From the NCBI GenBank assembly GCA_025351925.1, contig JANXVC010000407.1, positions 1-57,394 of the forward strand: DNA of 57,394 nucleotides, read 5' to 3'. The translations under genes were made by a program, and so were the position numbers. This stretch comes from Rhodospirillales bacterium. Its GTDB lineage: Bacteria; Pseudomonadota; Alphaproteobacteria; Acetobacterales; Acetobacteraceae. A model generated the notes under the pieces. The model saw only the letters and a program-made list of their open reading frames with translations. It had not been told where the DNA came from and ran no database searches. Of the stretch, positions 35,210 to 43,495 are shown piece by piece. Position 1 is the first letter of the stretch. Every line of letters starts with the position of its first letter.

Positions 35210-36120
35210 TATTCATACCTCACTTTGCTACGCTTCCGTCCGTCCTGAATCTCTAATGTAGGTCGCCCGCCTTTGCTATATGGCCGCACGACGATCATGC
35301 GACCGTCTGGCAGCTCCCCCACTCGGCCGCCTTTGGCAAGCGGACGGACATCTTTGGGGTGCATATCATCGAAATCGCGATCGGCCTCCGCCATGCCGCC
35401 AGGTTTGACCCATTGCGTCGTGGGGCCTCTGGTCTTTTCGCCAGATGTCGCGTCAGGCACTGGTGGTCCGGTGTCGTCCCGGTTCTCGTTGTTGAACACA
35501 CGCCCAAGTTCTCGCAGCACATGCTCTGTGCCACGAGTAAAAGTTTTGTTCTCGGGCGAACCGGGTGTGAAAACTTCAAACGGGTCAGAGGGCATTGAGT
35601 AGCTTGGCCGCGCGTTGTCTTTGATGGATTGAACAAACGCCGTTGCAGTCGCCCGTTCATGGGCGTCGGTTAGAAAGCGCCGCCATCCATCCAAGCCTAC
35701 CGCCATCATGCCGGCCGCAAATTCGTCAGTGGCGTCGCGCATCTGCGCGCGAGTGGCCGCACCGGCAATAATTTCAGCCGAGCGCCGCAAGTGCTCCACT
35801 ACAAGGCTGTTCGCTGGACGGCCAAAAAAGCGTGCCGCGAAATCCACATGGCCGAGACTCAGCTTGCCCACCCAGGCGCGCATTGTTTCAACCAGCCGAT
35901 CCAGAGTCGGGCCGTCGAATGATGCCGCGGCATGGTGGCGCTTGGATTGAGGCAGCCCAGCAATTGCAGTTGACCCCAATATGCGGACGCGCTCGTCAAG
36001 GCTGCCCAGGCCATTCTTTTCAGATGGAGCGTCTTGCGGCTTGGTGCCGTGACCAAACCACATATGGAATTGCCGCCCTTGGTAAACCCAACCTCCCTGC
36101 TCCGGCATAACCCATCCCAT
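35209..36120 (-). CDS. Polymorphic toxin-like protein (C-terminal toxin module)
   Basis: A 303-residue protein with no signal peptide. Its N-terminal ~200 residues are unfamiliar (YQGRQFHMWFGHGTKP; a helical FAARFFGRPANSLVVEHLRRSAEII region). The C-terminal ~70 residues have a pattern I know from RHS/CdiA-type toxin tips: GGMAEADRDFDDMHP, then GGRVGELPDGRMIVVRPYSKGGRPTLEIQ and a basic RKRSKVRY end. I infer a nuclease-like activity, but no catalytic residue can be named. The immunity-like gene overlaps its stop. The reading frame is open upstream of the chosen ATG, so a longer N-terminus may have been lost or the gene may be an orphan tip. Confidence 0.6.
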   Translation of the reverse strand: MGWVMPEQGGWVYQGRQFHMWFGHGTKPQDAPSEKNGLGSLDERVRILGSTAIAGLPQSKRHHAAASFDGPTLDRLVETMRAWVGKLSLGHVDFAARFFGRPANSLVVEHLRRSAEIIAGAATRAQMRDATDEFAAGMMAVGLDGWRRFLTDAHERATATAFVQSIKDNARPSYSMPSDPFEVFTPGSPENKTFTRGTEHVLRELGRVFNNENRDDTGPPVPDATSGEKTRGPTTQWVKPGGMAEADRDFDDMHPKDVRPLAKGGRVGELPDGRMIVVRPYSKGGRPTLEIQDGRKRSKVRYE

Positions 36121-36219
36121 CCATAGTTCTTGGTATGTTCTGGATTTCTAGGTGTCGGAAAACAAGTCTTTTCGGATGAGACCTGCTACCGGGAACGGTT
36201 CATCAATGAGCTAGAACGG

Positions 36220-37431
36220 TTATGCCGCTCTTACCGCCTGCACCGGTTCCGTGCGTCCCGCCAGCACATCCATCGCCCGGGCCACTCCACCAGCCCGATG
36301 CGGCACCCCGGCCGCATGCAGCCCCATCTCGACACCGCCCAGGGTGCCCAGCAGCATCAGGTCGTTGAAATATCCAAGGTGCCCGATCCGGAACACCCGA
36401 CCTTTCAGCTTCGCCAGCCCGGCACCCAACGACATGTCGTAGTTCTCTAGGATCACCTGCCGCAGCGCATCGGCGTCATGCCCTTCCGGCATCACGACAG
36501 CCGTCAAGATGCTGGAGTACTCCCGCGGCTCTTGGCACAGGATCTCCAGCCCCCAGCCCTGCACCGCCGCCCGGGTCGCAGCGGCAAACCGGTCGTGCCG
36601 GGCAAACACGTTGGGCAATCCCTCCTCCAGCAGCATGGCGATCGCTTCCTCAAGCCCGTACAGCAGGTTGGTGCTGGGCGTGTACGGGAAATACCCGGTC
36701 GCGTTCGGCGCCAGCATCTCCTGCCAGTCCCAGTACGAGCGCGGCATGCCGCCCGCCTTCGCCGCCGCCAGCGCCTTGTCGGAGATCGCGTTGAAGCTCA
36801 GGCCCGGCGGCAGCATCAGGCCCTTCTGCGAACCGGACACCGTGACATCGACGCCCCAGGCCTCGTGCTGGTAGTCCATCGAGCCCAGCGAGGAGATCGT
36901 ATCGACCATGAATAGCGCTGGGTGGTCCGCCCGGTCGATCGCCGCGCGGATTTCGGCGATGCGGCTGGTGACGCCGGTCGAGGTCTCGTTGTGCACGACC
37001 ATCACCGCCTTGATCGAGCGTTCCGCGTCGGCGCGCAGCCGGGCCTCGACATCGGCGGGTTCGACGCCGCGCCGCCAGTCGCCTGGCACCCAGTCCACCT
37101 GCAGCCCGAAGCGCTGGGCCATCGCGCGCCACAGCGAGGCGAACTGCCCGGTCTCAACCATCAGCACCCGGTCGCCGCGATCCAGCGTGTTGACGATCGC
37201 CGCCTCCCACGCGCCGGTGCCGGAGGCGGGGAAGATGATGACGGGGCCGGAGGTGCCGAACACCGTCTGGCAGCCCGCCAGCACTGCTCGGCCCAGCCGG
37301 CCGAACTCGGGGCCGCGGTGGTCGATGGTGGGCCGGTCGATGGCGCGCAGGATACGGTCGGGCACGTTGCTCGGCCCGGGAATCTGCAGGAAGTGCCGCC
37401 CGCTCTTGAACGCGCCGCTGCTGGAGGTCAT
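36220..37431 (-). CDS. sgaA: Serine-glyoxylate/alanine-glyoxylate aminotransferase (class V)
   Basis: A 403-residue fold-type I, class V aminotransferase. N-terminus GRHFLQIPGPSNVPDRILRAIDRPTIDHRGPEF is diagnostic of the AGAT/SGAT group. The PLP lysine is in TVSGSQKGLMLPPG (Lys203), with the PLP-aspartate in ALFMVDTISSLGS and GTGAWEAAIVN as the phosphate loop. It converts serine plus glyoxylate to hydroxypyruvate plus glycine, a step of the serine cycle of C1 metabolism and of photorespiratory glyoxylate use. The ATG at 37431 has GAGG 8 bases upstream. It is divergent from the MoeA-like gene, and the nearby formate dehydrogenase fits a C1 theme. Confidence 0.9.
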   Translation of the reverse strand: MTSSSGAFKSGRHFLQIPGPSNVPDRILRAIDRPTIDHRGPEFGRLGRAVLAGCQTVFGTSGPVIIFPASGTGAWEAAIVNTLDRGDRVLMVETGQFASLWRAMAQRFGLQVDWVPGDWRRGVEPADVEARLRADAERSIKAVMVVHNETSTGVTSRIAEIRAAIDRADHPALFMVDTISSLGSMDYQHEAWGVDVTVSGSQKGLMLPPGLSFNAISDKALAAAKAGGMPRSYWDWQEMLAPNATGYFPYTPSTNLLYGLEEAIAMLLEEGLPNVFARHDRFAAATRAAVQGWGLEILCQEPREYSSILTAVVMPEGHDADALRQVILENYDMSLGAGLAKLKGRVFRIGHLGYFNDLMLLGTLGGVEMGLHAAGVPHRAGGVARAMDVLAGRTEPVQAVRAA

Positions 37432-37527
37432 GACGTGCCTCGGAAGTGGATGCATTTTCTTGCTTGCAGCTTTGCAACTGCATGGCAAGGCCGCTGGTGG
37501 GCACTGGGTTTTTGCGTTCAATCCGCC

Positions 37528-38655
37528 ATGACGCATAATACGGGCGTGGTCACAGCCGACATCCGCCTGACCGGCTTCAGCAGCCGGGCCCCGCTTGCGG
37601 ATGCGCTGGCCTGGATCGACGCGCGCACCGCCGCCCTGCCAATGGAGCGCGTTGCCCTGGCCAATGCTTTGGGCCGTGTGCTCGCTGCGCCGATCGCGAG
37701 CCCCGCCGACTGGCCCAGCGCCGATTGCGCCGCCATGGACGGCTACGCCGTTGCTGCCGCCGAAACCGAGGGCGCCAGCGACTACAATCCCGTGCCGGTC
37801 AATGCTCACGTGTTGATTGCGGCAGGCCTGCCCATGCCGGACGGAACCGACGCCGTCCTGCCTTTTGCGCTGGCGCAGCCGCATGGCCCGGCGCTGGATG
37901 CACTGGCGCCGGTCGCCAGGGGTGCCGGGGTGGACCGCCGAGGCAGCCTGCTGCCGGCGGGGGGCACCGCAGCGGCGGCCGGGACCTTGCGAGCACAGCA
38001 CATCGCGCTGTTGTTGGCGGTTGGGACGGACCCGGTTGCCGTGGTGCGCAAGCCATTGGTGGCGCTGCTGGTCGCAGGTCCGAAATCCGGGCCCGACCTG
38101 CTGTCGCCGATGCTGCGCGCCCTGGTCGCCCGCGATGGCGGCGTGCCCGAGGCCATGGCGCTGCCGGCGGCGGGAGCCGACCTGGTCCTCATGGCGGGCC
38201 GTACCGGCGCGGGGCCGGACGACAATGCGGCGCTCACTCTCGCGGACGCAGGCGGTGTGCTGGACATGCACGGCATCGCCGTCCGGCCCGGCGACTCCGC
38301 GGGACTGGGCTGCATCCGCGGCGTGCCCGTGCTGTTGCTGCCCGGTGCGCCGCATGCGTGCCTGGCGATCTATGACACGCTGGCCGCCCGGGCCATACGC
38401 CGCCTAACGGGTGTCCAACCCTGCGATCCCTACGCCTGCACGGAAAAGCTTCTTGAACGCAAGGCAGTGTCGGCCGTTGGCTTCACCGACATGATCCAGG
38501 TCCGCATTTCCGCCACCCACGCGACCCCGCTTGGACCGGCCGATGCCGGCACCCTGGCCAGCGCCGTCCGCGCAGACGGATTTTTCATAGTACCCGAGAG
38601 CAGCGAGGGTTATCCGGCCGGCACCGCCGTACGGGTCCGGGTCTATCGCCCATGA
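37528..38655 (+). CDS. MoeA-like molybdopterin-binding protein with lost catalytic motifs
   Basis: A 375-residue protein of the MoeA superfamily. It keeps the N-terminal PSADCAAMDGYAVAAAETEG motif and the C-terminal MHGIAVRPGD...GVPVLLLPGAPHACLAIYD strand of the MoeA fold. In MoeA the central domain has STGDE and DSN motifs; here the corresponding stretch reads LVAGPKSGPDLLSPMLRALVARD, and SGGxSxGxxD reads AGRTGAGPDDNAA. It is therefore not an ordinary molybdenum insertase. Its stop overlaps the start of the following full MoeA-type gene by 4 bases, so the two proteins are made together and may form a hetero-oligomer or handle cofactor for a specific enzyme. Confidence 0.8.
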   Translation: MTHNTGVVTADIRLTGFSSRAPLADALAWIDARTAALPMERVALANALGRVLAAPIASPADWPSADCAAMDGYAVAAAETEGASDYNPVPVNAHVLIAAGLPMPDGTDAVLPFALAQPHGPALDALAPVARGAGVDRRGSLLPAGGTAAAAGTLRAQHIALLLAVGTDPVAVVRKPLVALLVAGPKSGPDLLSPMLRALVARDGGVPEAMALPAAGADLVLMAGRTGAGPDDNAALTLADAGGVLDMHGIAVRPGDSAGLGCIRGVPVLLLPGAPHACLAIYDTLAARAIRRLTGVQPCDPYACTEKLLERKAVSAVGFTDMIQVRISATHATPLGPADAGTLASAVRADGFFIVPESSEGYPAGTAVRVRVYRP

Positions 38656-40604
38656 CGCTTGACGTTCAAGCCCTGCGCCGTGCCGCGCGCCAGGAGCAGT
38701 TTTTGGATGTCGTAAGCCGTGACGAGGCCGAGGCACGTTTTCGTCGCCATCTGCGGATGGAGCCGCTCGGCGAGGAGTCCGTCCCGCTCGCCGCCGCACG
38801 CGGCCGGGTGCTGGCGCGCGATGTCGTGGCGCCGCTGGACGTTCCCGGGTTCGACCGTGCCAGCGTGGACGGGTTCGCGGTCCGCGCCGACGATACGGCG
38901 GCGGCGTCCGACGCACAGCCCGTCACGCTGCGGCTGAACAGCGAGATCCTCACCCCCGGCGTCGCCCCGACCCAGCCCGTGACGCCCGGCACCGCGGCGG
39001 TGATCGCGACCGGCGGCATGGTGCCCCGCGGCGCCGACGCCGTCATCATGATCGAGCAGACCGACCTGCTGGACGGATCGCCGCCCACGATCGAGCTGCG
39101 CCGCGCCACGGCTCCAGGCCAGTATATCGCGACCGCCGGGTCCGACATCGCGCGCGGCGAGGCCGTGCTGCGCCGTGGCCGCCTGCTGACGTCCCGGGAG
39201 ATCGGCATGCTCGCCGCCGTCGGCCTGGCGGACATCCCGGTCTGGCGCCGGCCGCGCGTCGCCGTGTTCTCGACCGGCGACGAGATCGTGGCCCCCGGCA
39301 GCCCGATCCGGCCCGGCCAGGTATTCGACAGCAACGCCGCCATCCTCGCTGCCGCGATCGAGGAGGCCGGCGGCGAACCGGTCCCGCTCGGCATCGTGTC
39401 CGACGATCCCATGGCGCTGCAGGCCGTTTTGTCCCAGGCATTGGCCGCGGGCGACATGGTGCTGCTGTCGGGCGGCACGTCGAAGGGCGCGGGAGACCTG
39501 GCCTATCAGGTGGTCGCGCGCCTGGCCAATCCCGGCGTGGTGGTGCACGGCGTGGCGCTGAAGCCCGGCAAGCCGCTGTGCCTCGCGGTGCATGACGGCA
39601 AACCGGTCGTGGTGCTGCCGGGCTTCCCGACCTCGGCGATCTTCACGTTCCACGAGTTTGTGGCGCCGGTGATCCGCGCGCTGGCGGGCCTGCCCGCCAT
39701 GCGGCCGGAGACGGTGGACGCCACGCTGCCGCTGCGCATCGCCTCGGAGCGGGGCCGGACCGAGTACGTCATGGTCGCGCTGCTGCAGGCGCCGGAGGGC
39801 GGGCTGCTCGCCTATCCGACCGCGAAAGGCTCCGGCGCGGTCACCGGGTTCGCGCAGGCGGACGGCTTTTTCGCGGTCCCGGCATTGACCGAGGCGGTGC
39901 CGGCGGGCACGGCGGTTCGCGTCCAGCTGATCGGGACAGCGGCAGCGACGGCGGATTTGGTGGTGATCGGCAGCCACTGCGTGGGGCTGGACATGCTGAT
40001 CGGGCTGCTGGAGCGGGACGGATTAAACGTGAAGTCGCTCGCGGTCGGCAGCTCCGGCGGGCTGGCGGCAGCGCGGCGCGGCGAGTGCGACGTGGCCGGC
40101 ATCCACCTGATGGACCCGGCCAGCGGCGAGTACAACCGGCCTTTCCTGAGCGACGCGCTAAAGTTGGCGCCGGGCTATGGCCGCCTGCAGGGCGTCGTAT
40201 TCCGGCCGGATGACGCGCGGTTCAATGGACTGCCGGACGCGGCGGCGGCCATGCGCATCGAGGGCGCGTTGATGGTGAACCGCAACGCAGGCTCGGGCAC
40301 CCGTATCTTGATCGACCGGGTGCTGGGCGGCGCGCGTCCGCCGGGCTACTCGGCGCAGACGAAGTCGCACAATGCGGTGGCGGTTGCAGTCGCGCAGGGC
40401 CGGGCGGATTGGGGGGTGGCGATTCAGACCGTTGCTGCCGAGTATGGCCTGGGCTTCTTGCCGCTGCAGGCGGAGCAGTACGATTTCGTGATCCCAGCGT
40501 TCCGGCTGGATCGTGCGCCGGTGCAACGCTTTCTGGAAATGCTGCGGCGGCCCTCGACGCGGGCGGCCCTGCGTGCGCGGGGGTTCGAGGTCGCGGATGA
40601 TTGA
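38652..40604 (+). CDS. MoeA fused to a periplasmic-binding-protein-like domain
   Basis: A 650-residue fusion. Residues ~1-405 are a full MoeA (FDRASVDGFAVRADD, FSTGDEIVAPGSP, FDSNAAILAAA, LLSGGTSKGAGD, VVLPGFPTSAIFTF). Residues ~420-650 are a PBP-like domain (VVIGSHCVGLDMLIGLLERDGLNVKSLAVGSSGGLAAARRGECDVAGIHLMDP and MVNRNAGSGTRILIDRVL) as in molybdate- or LysR-type ligand sensors. No signal peptide, so it is cytoplasmic: the PBP domain may bind an oxyanion or cofactor intermediate and direct insertion. It overlaps the upstream MoeA-like gene by 4 bases and mobA by 8 bases (ATG at 40597), forming a moeA-like, moeA-PBP, mobA operon. Confidence 0.88.
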   Translation: MTLDVQALRRAARQEQFLDVVSRDEAEARFRRHLRMEPLGEESVPLAAARGRVLARDVVAPLDVPGFDRASVDGFAVRADDTAAASDAQPVTLRLNSEILTPGVAPTQPVTPGTAAVIATGGMVPRGADAVIMIEQTDLLDGSPPTIELRRATAPGQYIATAGSDIARGEAVLRRGRLLTSREIGMLAAVGLADIPVWRRPRVAVFSTGDEIVAPGSPIRPGQVFDSNAAILAAAIEEAGGEPVPLGIVSDDPMALQAVLSQALAAGDMVLLSGGTSKGAGDLAYQVVARLANPGVVVHGVALKPGKPLCLAVHDGKPVVVLPGFPTSAIFTFHEFVAPVIRALAGLPAMRPETVDATLPLRIASERGRTEYVMVALLQAPEGGLLAYPTAKGSGAVTGFAQADGFFAVPALTEAVPAGTAVRVQLIGTAAATADLVVIGSHCVGLDMLIGLLERDGLNVKSLAVGSSGGLAAARRGECDVAGIHLMDPASGEYNRPFLSDALKLAPGYGRLQGVVFRPDDARFNGLPDAAAAMRIEGALMVNRNAGSGTRILIDRVLGGARPPGYSAQTKSHNAVAVAVAQGRADWGVAIQTVAAEYGLGFLPLQAEQYDFVIPAFRLDRAPVQRFLEMLRRPSTRAALRARGFEVADD

Positions 40605-41229
40605 GCCGACGGTTGGCATGATCCTAGCCGGCGGCCTGGCCCGGCGGCTTGGCGGCGGCGACAAGGCGCTGCGCATGGTAGGCGGGCAGACCGTGCTGGC
40701 GCGGCTGATCGAGCGCATGACGCCGCAGGTGACCCGGCTGATCCTGAACGCCAACGACGACGCGGCACGGTTCGCCGAATTCAATTTGCCGGTTGTGGGC
40801 GACGACCTGCCGGACCGGCCGGGGCCGCTTGCGGGCGTGTTGACGGGGCTGGACTGGGCAGCACGGTTTGCGCCGGAGGTGCATTGGGTCATGACCGTGC
40901 CGGGCGATGCGCCGTTCCTGCCGGAGGACTTGGTGGCCCGGCTATACGCGGCCCGCGGCGGAGCGCCCCTGGCTTGCGCCGCCTCGGGGGGCCAAATGCA
41001 CCCGGTGGTAACACTCTGGCCGGTGGCGCTGCGCCACGATTTGCGTCGGGCGTTGGTGGAGGAGGACTTGCACAAGGTCGGCGCCTATGTCCGGCGCCAT
41101 AATCCTGCGATTGTCGAATGGCCGATCGAAGGTGTGGATCCGTTCTTCAACGTGAACACGCAGGGTGACCTGGCAGAGGCGGACCGGCTCGCAGCCGGAG
41201 GAGTCGACTGCAAGTTACCGCATGCCTGA
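40597..41229 (+). CDS. mobA: Molybdenum cofactor guanylyltransferase
   Basis: A 210-residue nucleotidyltransferase with the MobA signature ILAGGLARRLGGGDKAL, the metal aspartate in VMTVPGDAPFL, and a typical DPFFNVNTQGDL end. It joins GMP to molybdopterin to make the guanine-dinucleotide form of the cofactor used by DMSO-reductase-family enzymes such as the formate dehydrogenase encoded 5 kb downstream. Start ATG at 40597 lies inside the end of the MoeA-PBP gene; third gene of that operon. Confidence 0.92.
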   Translation: MIEPTVGMILAGGLARRLGGGDKALRMVGGQTVLARLIERMTPQVTRLILNANDDAARFAEFNLPVVGDDLPDRPGPLAGVLTGLDWAARFAPEVHWVMTVPGDAPFLPEDLVARLYAARGGAPLACAASGGQMHPVVTLWPVALRHDLRRALVEEDLHKVGAYVRRHNPAIVEWPIEGVDPFFNVNTQGDLAEADRLAAGGVDCKLPHA

Positions 41230-41317
41230 TTTATGCGGCTGATGCATGGATGCCGTTCCAGCGATAGCTCTAGCTACGGTGAACACTGAACCAGGCACAA
41301 CCGATTCAGCACCGTCC

Positions 41318-41623
41318 TCAAAATCCAAGTAGTAAAATGTCGAGGGCGCGCGTGATATGGTCGTGCTGGTTGGTCAATGACGTGACGGCGCCGTTGAGCT
41401 CGCGGCCCGGAATGCTGGCTATCGCCTGGGTGACCATCACATAGCGCTCGCCGAGGATCTCGAAAACCGGGTTGAGTTCGCTTATCGGCTTCGGCGCCGT
41501 GTCTTCGGGCAGCAATGGCACTACGGTTCGGGTCGCGAGATGGGATAGAAGTTCAGCCTGGACATCCACGACACAGCCGTCCCGGCCTTTGCCGGGCATC
41601 GGATATACGTCAAGGCGGGCCAT
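41318..41623 (-). CDS. ccdB: CcdB family toxin
   Basis: A 101-residue CcdB-like toxin: MARLDVYPMPGKGRDGCVVDVQAELLSHLATRTVVPLLP, then SELNPVFEILGERYVMVTQAIASIP and a C-terminal ILLLGF. Family members poison DNA gyrase by binding GyrA. The C-terminal -LLGF replaces the WGI end of F-plasmid CcdB, as in chromosomal homologues. Overlaps the ccdA stop by one base; made only with its antitoxin. Confidence 0.88.
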   Translation of the reverse strand: MARLDVYPMPGKGRDGCVVDVQAELLSHLATRTVVPLLPEDTAPKPISELNPVFEILGERYVMVTQAIASIPGRELNGAVTSLTNQHDHITRALDILLLGF

Positions 41624-41868
41624 CAGAACTGGCGGAAAGCGGCGAGCGGCAGCCCGTGCTCGGCGACATGCCCGTTCCAGGCGTCCATCGCGCCCTTATT
41701 CTCCTCAAGCCACCGCTGCCGGTGAATATTCGCAACCTCCGCCGCGAGACCGCGCTCGCAGGCTTGGGATAGGTTGATGCCCATCTCCCGGGCGTCCCGG
41801 AGCAGCGTCTCGGGCAAAGTCACGTTGGTGGCACGCCGGGGCGAAGCGAAAACAGTTGCACGGGACAC
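41623..41868 (-). CDS. ccdA: CcdA family antitoxin
   Basis: An 81-residue antitoxin: a short N-terminus with a ribbon-helix-helix-like strand (RATNVTLPETLLRDAREMGINLSQACERGL) for DNA binding, and a C-terminal toxin-binding part (NKGAMDAWNGHVAEHGLPLAAFRQF). I start it at GTG 41868, which has AAGGTG at a good distance; the frame also allows an ATG 13 codons upstream at 41907. Antitoxin first, toxin second, overlapping, is the normal ccd order. Confidence 0.87.
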   Translation of the reverse strand: MSRATVFASPRRATNVTLPETLLRDAREMGINLSQACERGLAAEVANIHRQRWLEENKGAMDAWNGHVAEHGLPLAAFRQF

Positions 41869-41961
41869 GGAAACACCTTCAGCTGGAATGCCTGCCACTA
41901 TGCGCACCAGACATGCGCATAGTAAGCCGCATCAACCCTATCCAACCATCAATCCAGCCGG

Positions 41962-43236
41962 CTACGCAGCCCGGCGCCCGCTCGATCGGCGGTTGCTGTT
42001 CTGCGCCCCGCCGCGCGGACCACCGCCGCCACGATGGCCCTGACCGCGGCCGTTGCCGCCGCCCAGCACCGGCGCCCGCATCGTCGAGTTCTGCGCGGCC
42101 TCCGAGTGGTACTCGTGCTCCAGGAACACCGGAATCGTCTGGCCGACCTCGCGCTCAATGTCCCGCAGCCAGGCGCGCTGCTCGGCGCTGCATAGCGAAA
42201 TGGCGTGGCCCTCCCGACCGGCGCGCGCGGTACGGCCGATGCGGTGCACATAGCTCTCCGGCACGTTCGGCAGGTCGAAGTTGAACACGTGCGAGACGTC
42301 GTCCACGTCGATGCCGCGCGCGGCAATGTCGGTCGCGACCAGGATCTTCACCGCACCAGAGCGGAAGCCGGCCATCGCGCGCTCCCGCGCACCCTGGGAC
42401 TTGTTGCCGTGGATCGCCTCGGCATTGACGCCGGCCTTGGTCAGGTATTCGGCGACCTTGTTGGCCTCGTGCTTCATCAGCGTGAACACGATGGCGCGGT
42501 TGACCTTGGGCGACTTCACCAGCATCTCGATCGCGGCCTTCTTATCGGCCTCGTCCACGAACATCATGGTCTGGCGGACGCGCTCGACCGTGGTGGAAGG
42601 GGGTGCCGCTTCGACCCGGACCGGGCTGCGCAGCAGGCTGCCGGCCAATTCCGCGATGCTGGGCGGCATGGTGGCGGAGAACAGCAGGGTCTGGCGGGCG
42701 TGCGGCAGGGTGGCGACGATGCGGCGGATGTCGCGCACGAAGCCCATGTCCAGCATGCGGTCGGCCTCGTCGAGCACTAGGACCTCGACCTTCGACAGCT
42801 CGATGTGGCCTTGGCCCATCAGGTCCAGCAGCCGGCCTGGCGCTGCAACCAACACGTCCACGCCGCGGCGCATCGCGTCCACCTGACGACCCTGGCCCAC
42901 GCCGCCGAACACCACGGTGTGGCTCAGGCGCATGTGCTTGGCGTAGGTCGCGAAGCTCTCGTCGATCTGCGAGGCGAGCTCACGGGTGGGGGCCAGCACC
43001 AGGACGCGGGCGCCTTTGGGCGGCGCCGGCACACGCTTGGCATCAAGCCGCTGCAAAATGGGCAAGGCGAAGGCGGCGGTCTTGCCGGTGCCGGTCTGCG
43101 CCAGGCCCAGCAGGTCGCGGCCCTCCAGCAGGTGCGGGATAGCGCCGGCCTGGATCGGCGTTGGTATGGTGTAGCCCTCGGTTTCGAGGGCGCGCAGCAA
43201 AGGCTCGGAGAGTTTAAGGTCGGCGAATGTCGTCAT
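41962..43236 (-). CDS. rhlE: DEAD-box RNA helicase, RhlE type
   Basis: A 424-residue DEAD-box helicase with all motifs: Q-motif GYTIPTPIQAGAI, motif I AQTGTGKT, Ia PTREL, II DEAD, III SAT, V ATDIAARGIDVDD, VI HRIGRTARAG. The C-terminal ~40 residues are Gly/Arg/Asn-rich (GGGNGRGQGHRGGGGPRGGAQNSNRR), an RNA-binding tail common in RhlE proteins acting in ribosome assembly and cold adaptation. Start at 43236 has AGGAGG about 15 bases upstream. A ~260-base upstream stretch without genes may be a long leader. Confidence 0.93.
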   Translation of the reverse strand: MTTFADLKLSEPLLRALETEGYTIPTPIQAGAIPHLLEGRDLLGLAQTGTGKTAAFALPILQRLDAKRVPAPPKGARVLVLAPTRELASQIDESFATYAKHMRLSHTVVFGGVGQGRQVDAMRRGVDVLVAAPGRLLDLMGQGHIELSKVEVLVLDEADRMLDMGFVRDIRRIVATLPHARQTLLFSATMPPSIAELAGSLLRSPVRVEAAPPSTTVERVRQTMMFVDEADKKAAIEMLVKSPKVNRAIVFTLMKHEANKVAEYLTKAGVNAEAIHGNKSQGARERAMAGFRSGAVKILVATDIAARGIDVDDVSHVFNFDLPNVPESYVHRIGRTARAGREGHAISLCSAEQRAWLRDIEREVGQTIPVFLEHEYHSEAAQNSTMRAPVLGGGNGRGQGHRGGGGPRGGAQNSNRRSSGRRAA

Positions 43237-43495
43237 AAGGGGCGGCGCCTCCTGGCGCCAGGTTGTCGGGCCGCTGTCCTGAAAAGGAAGTGAGCGGCAA
43301 AAAGGGAGAGTGCCGGGCATGGCACAGGGCGCGGCAGGGTTGCCGCTGGTGTCGTTCGAAGCTTGTCGGGGAGGAGAACTTCCGTGTTGGGCGTCGGCTC
43401 TCTGCGCACGAGGACACCGGATTGGAAGGCTCAAGCAGTCGCAGTCTGCTGCACCGCACATAGGCACAATGGCTCAGCAGCGCAACAAGATAGTC

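Noticed and set aside
37463-37482. Small dyad (TGCAG, 8 bases, CTGCA) between the aminotransferase and MoeA-like genes.
   Set aside because: Short arms and no repeat elsewhere in the window; not strong enough to call an operator or a cofactor riboswitch.
36922-37527. N-terminal extension of the MoeA-like gene antisense to the aminotransferase.
   Set aside because: It is the mirror of the class V aminotransferase; a MoeA-like N-terminus starts at 37528.
43237-43495. Possible gene in the ~260-base stretch upstream of rhlE.
   Set aside because: Frames there have no family-like features or ribosome sites; it is more likely a leader or spacer.
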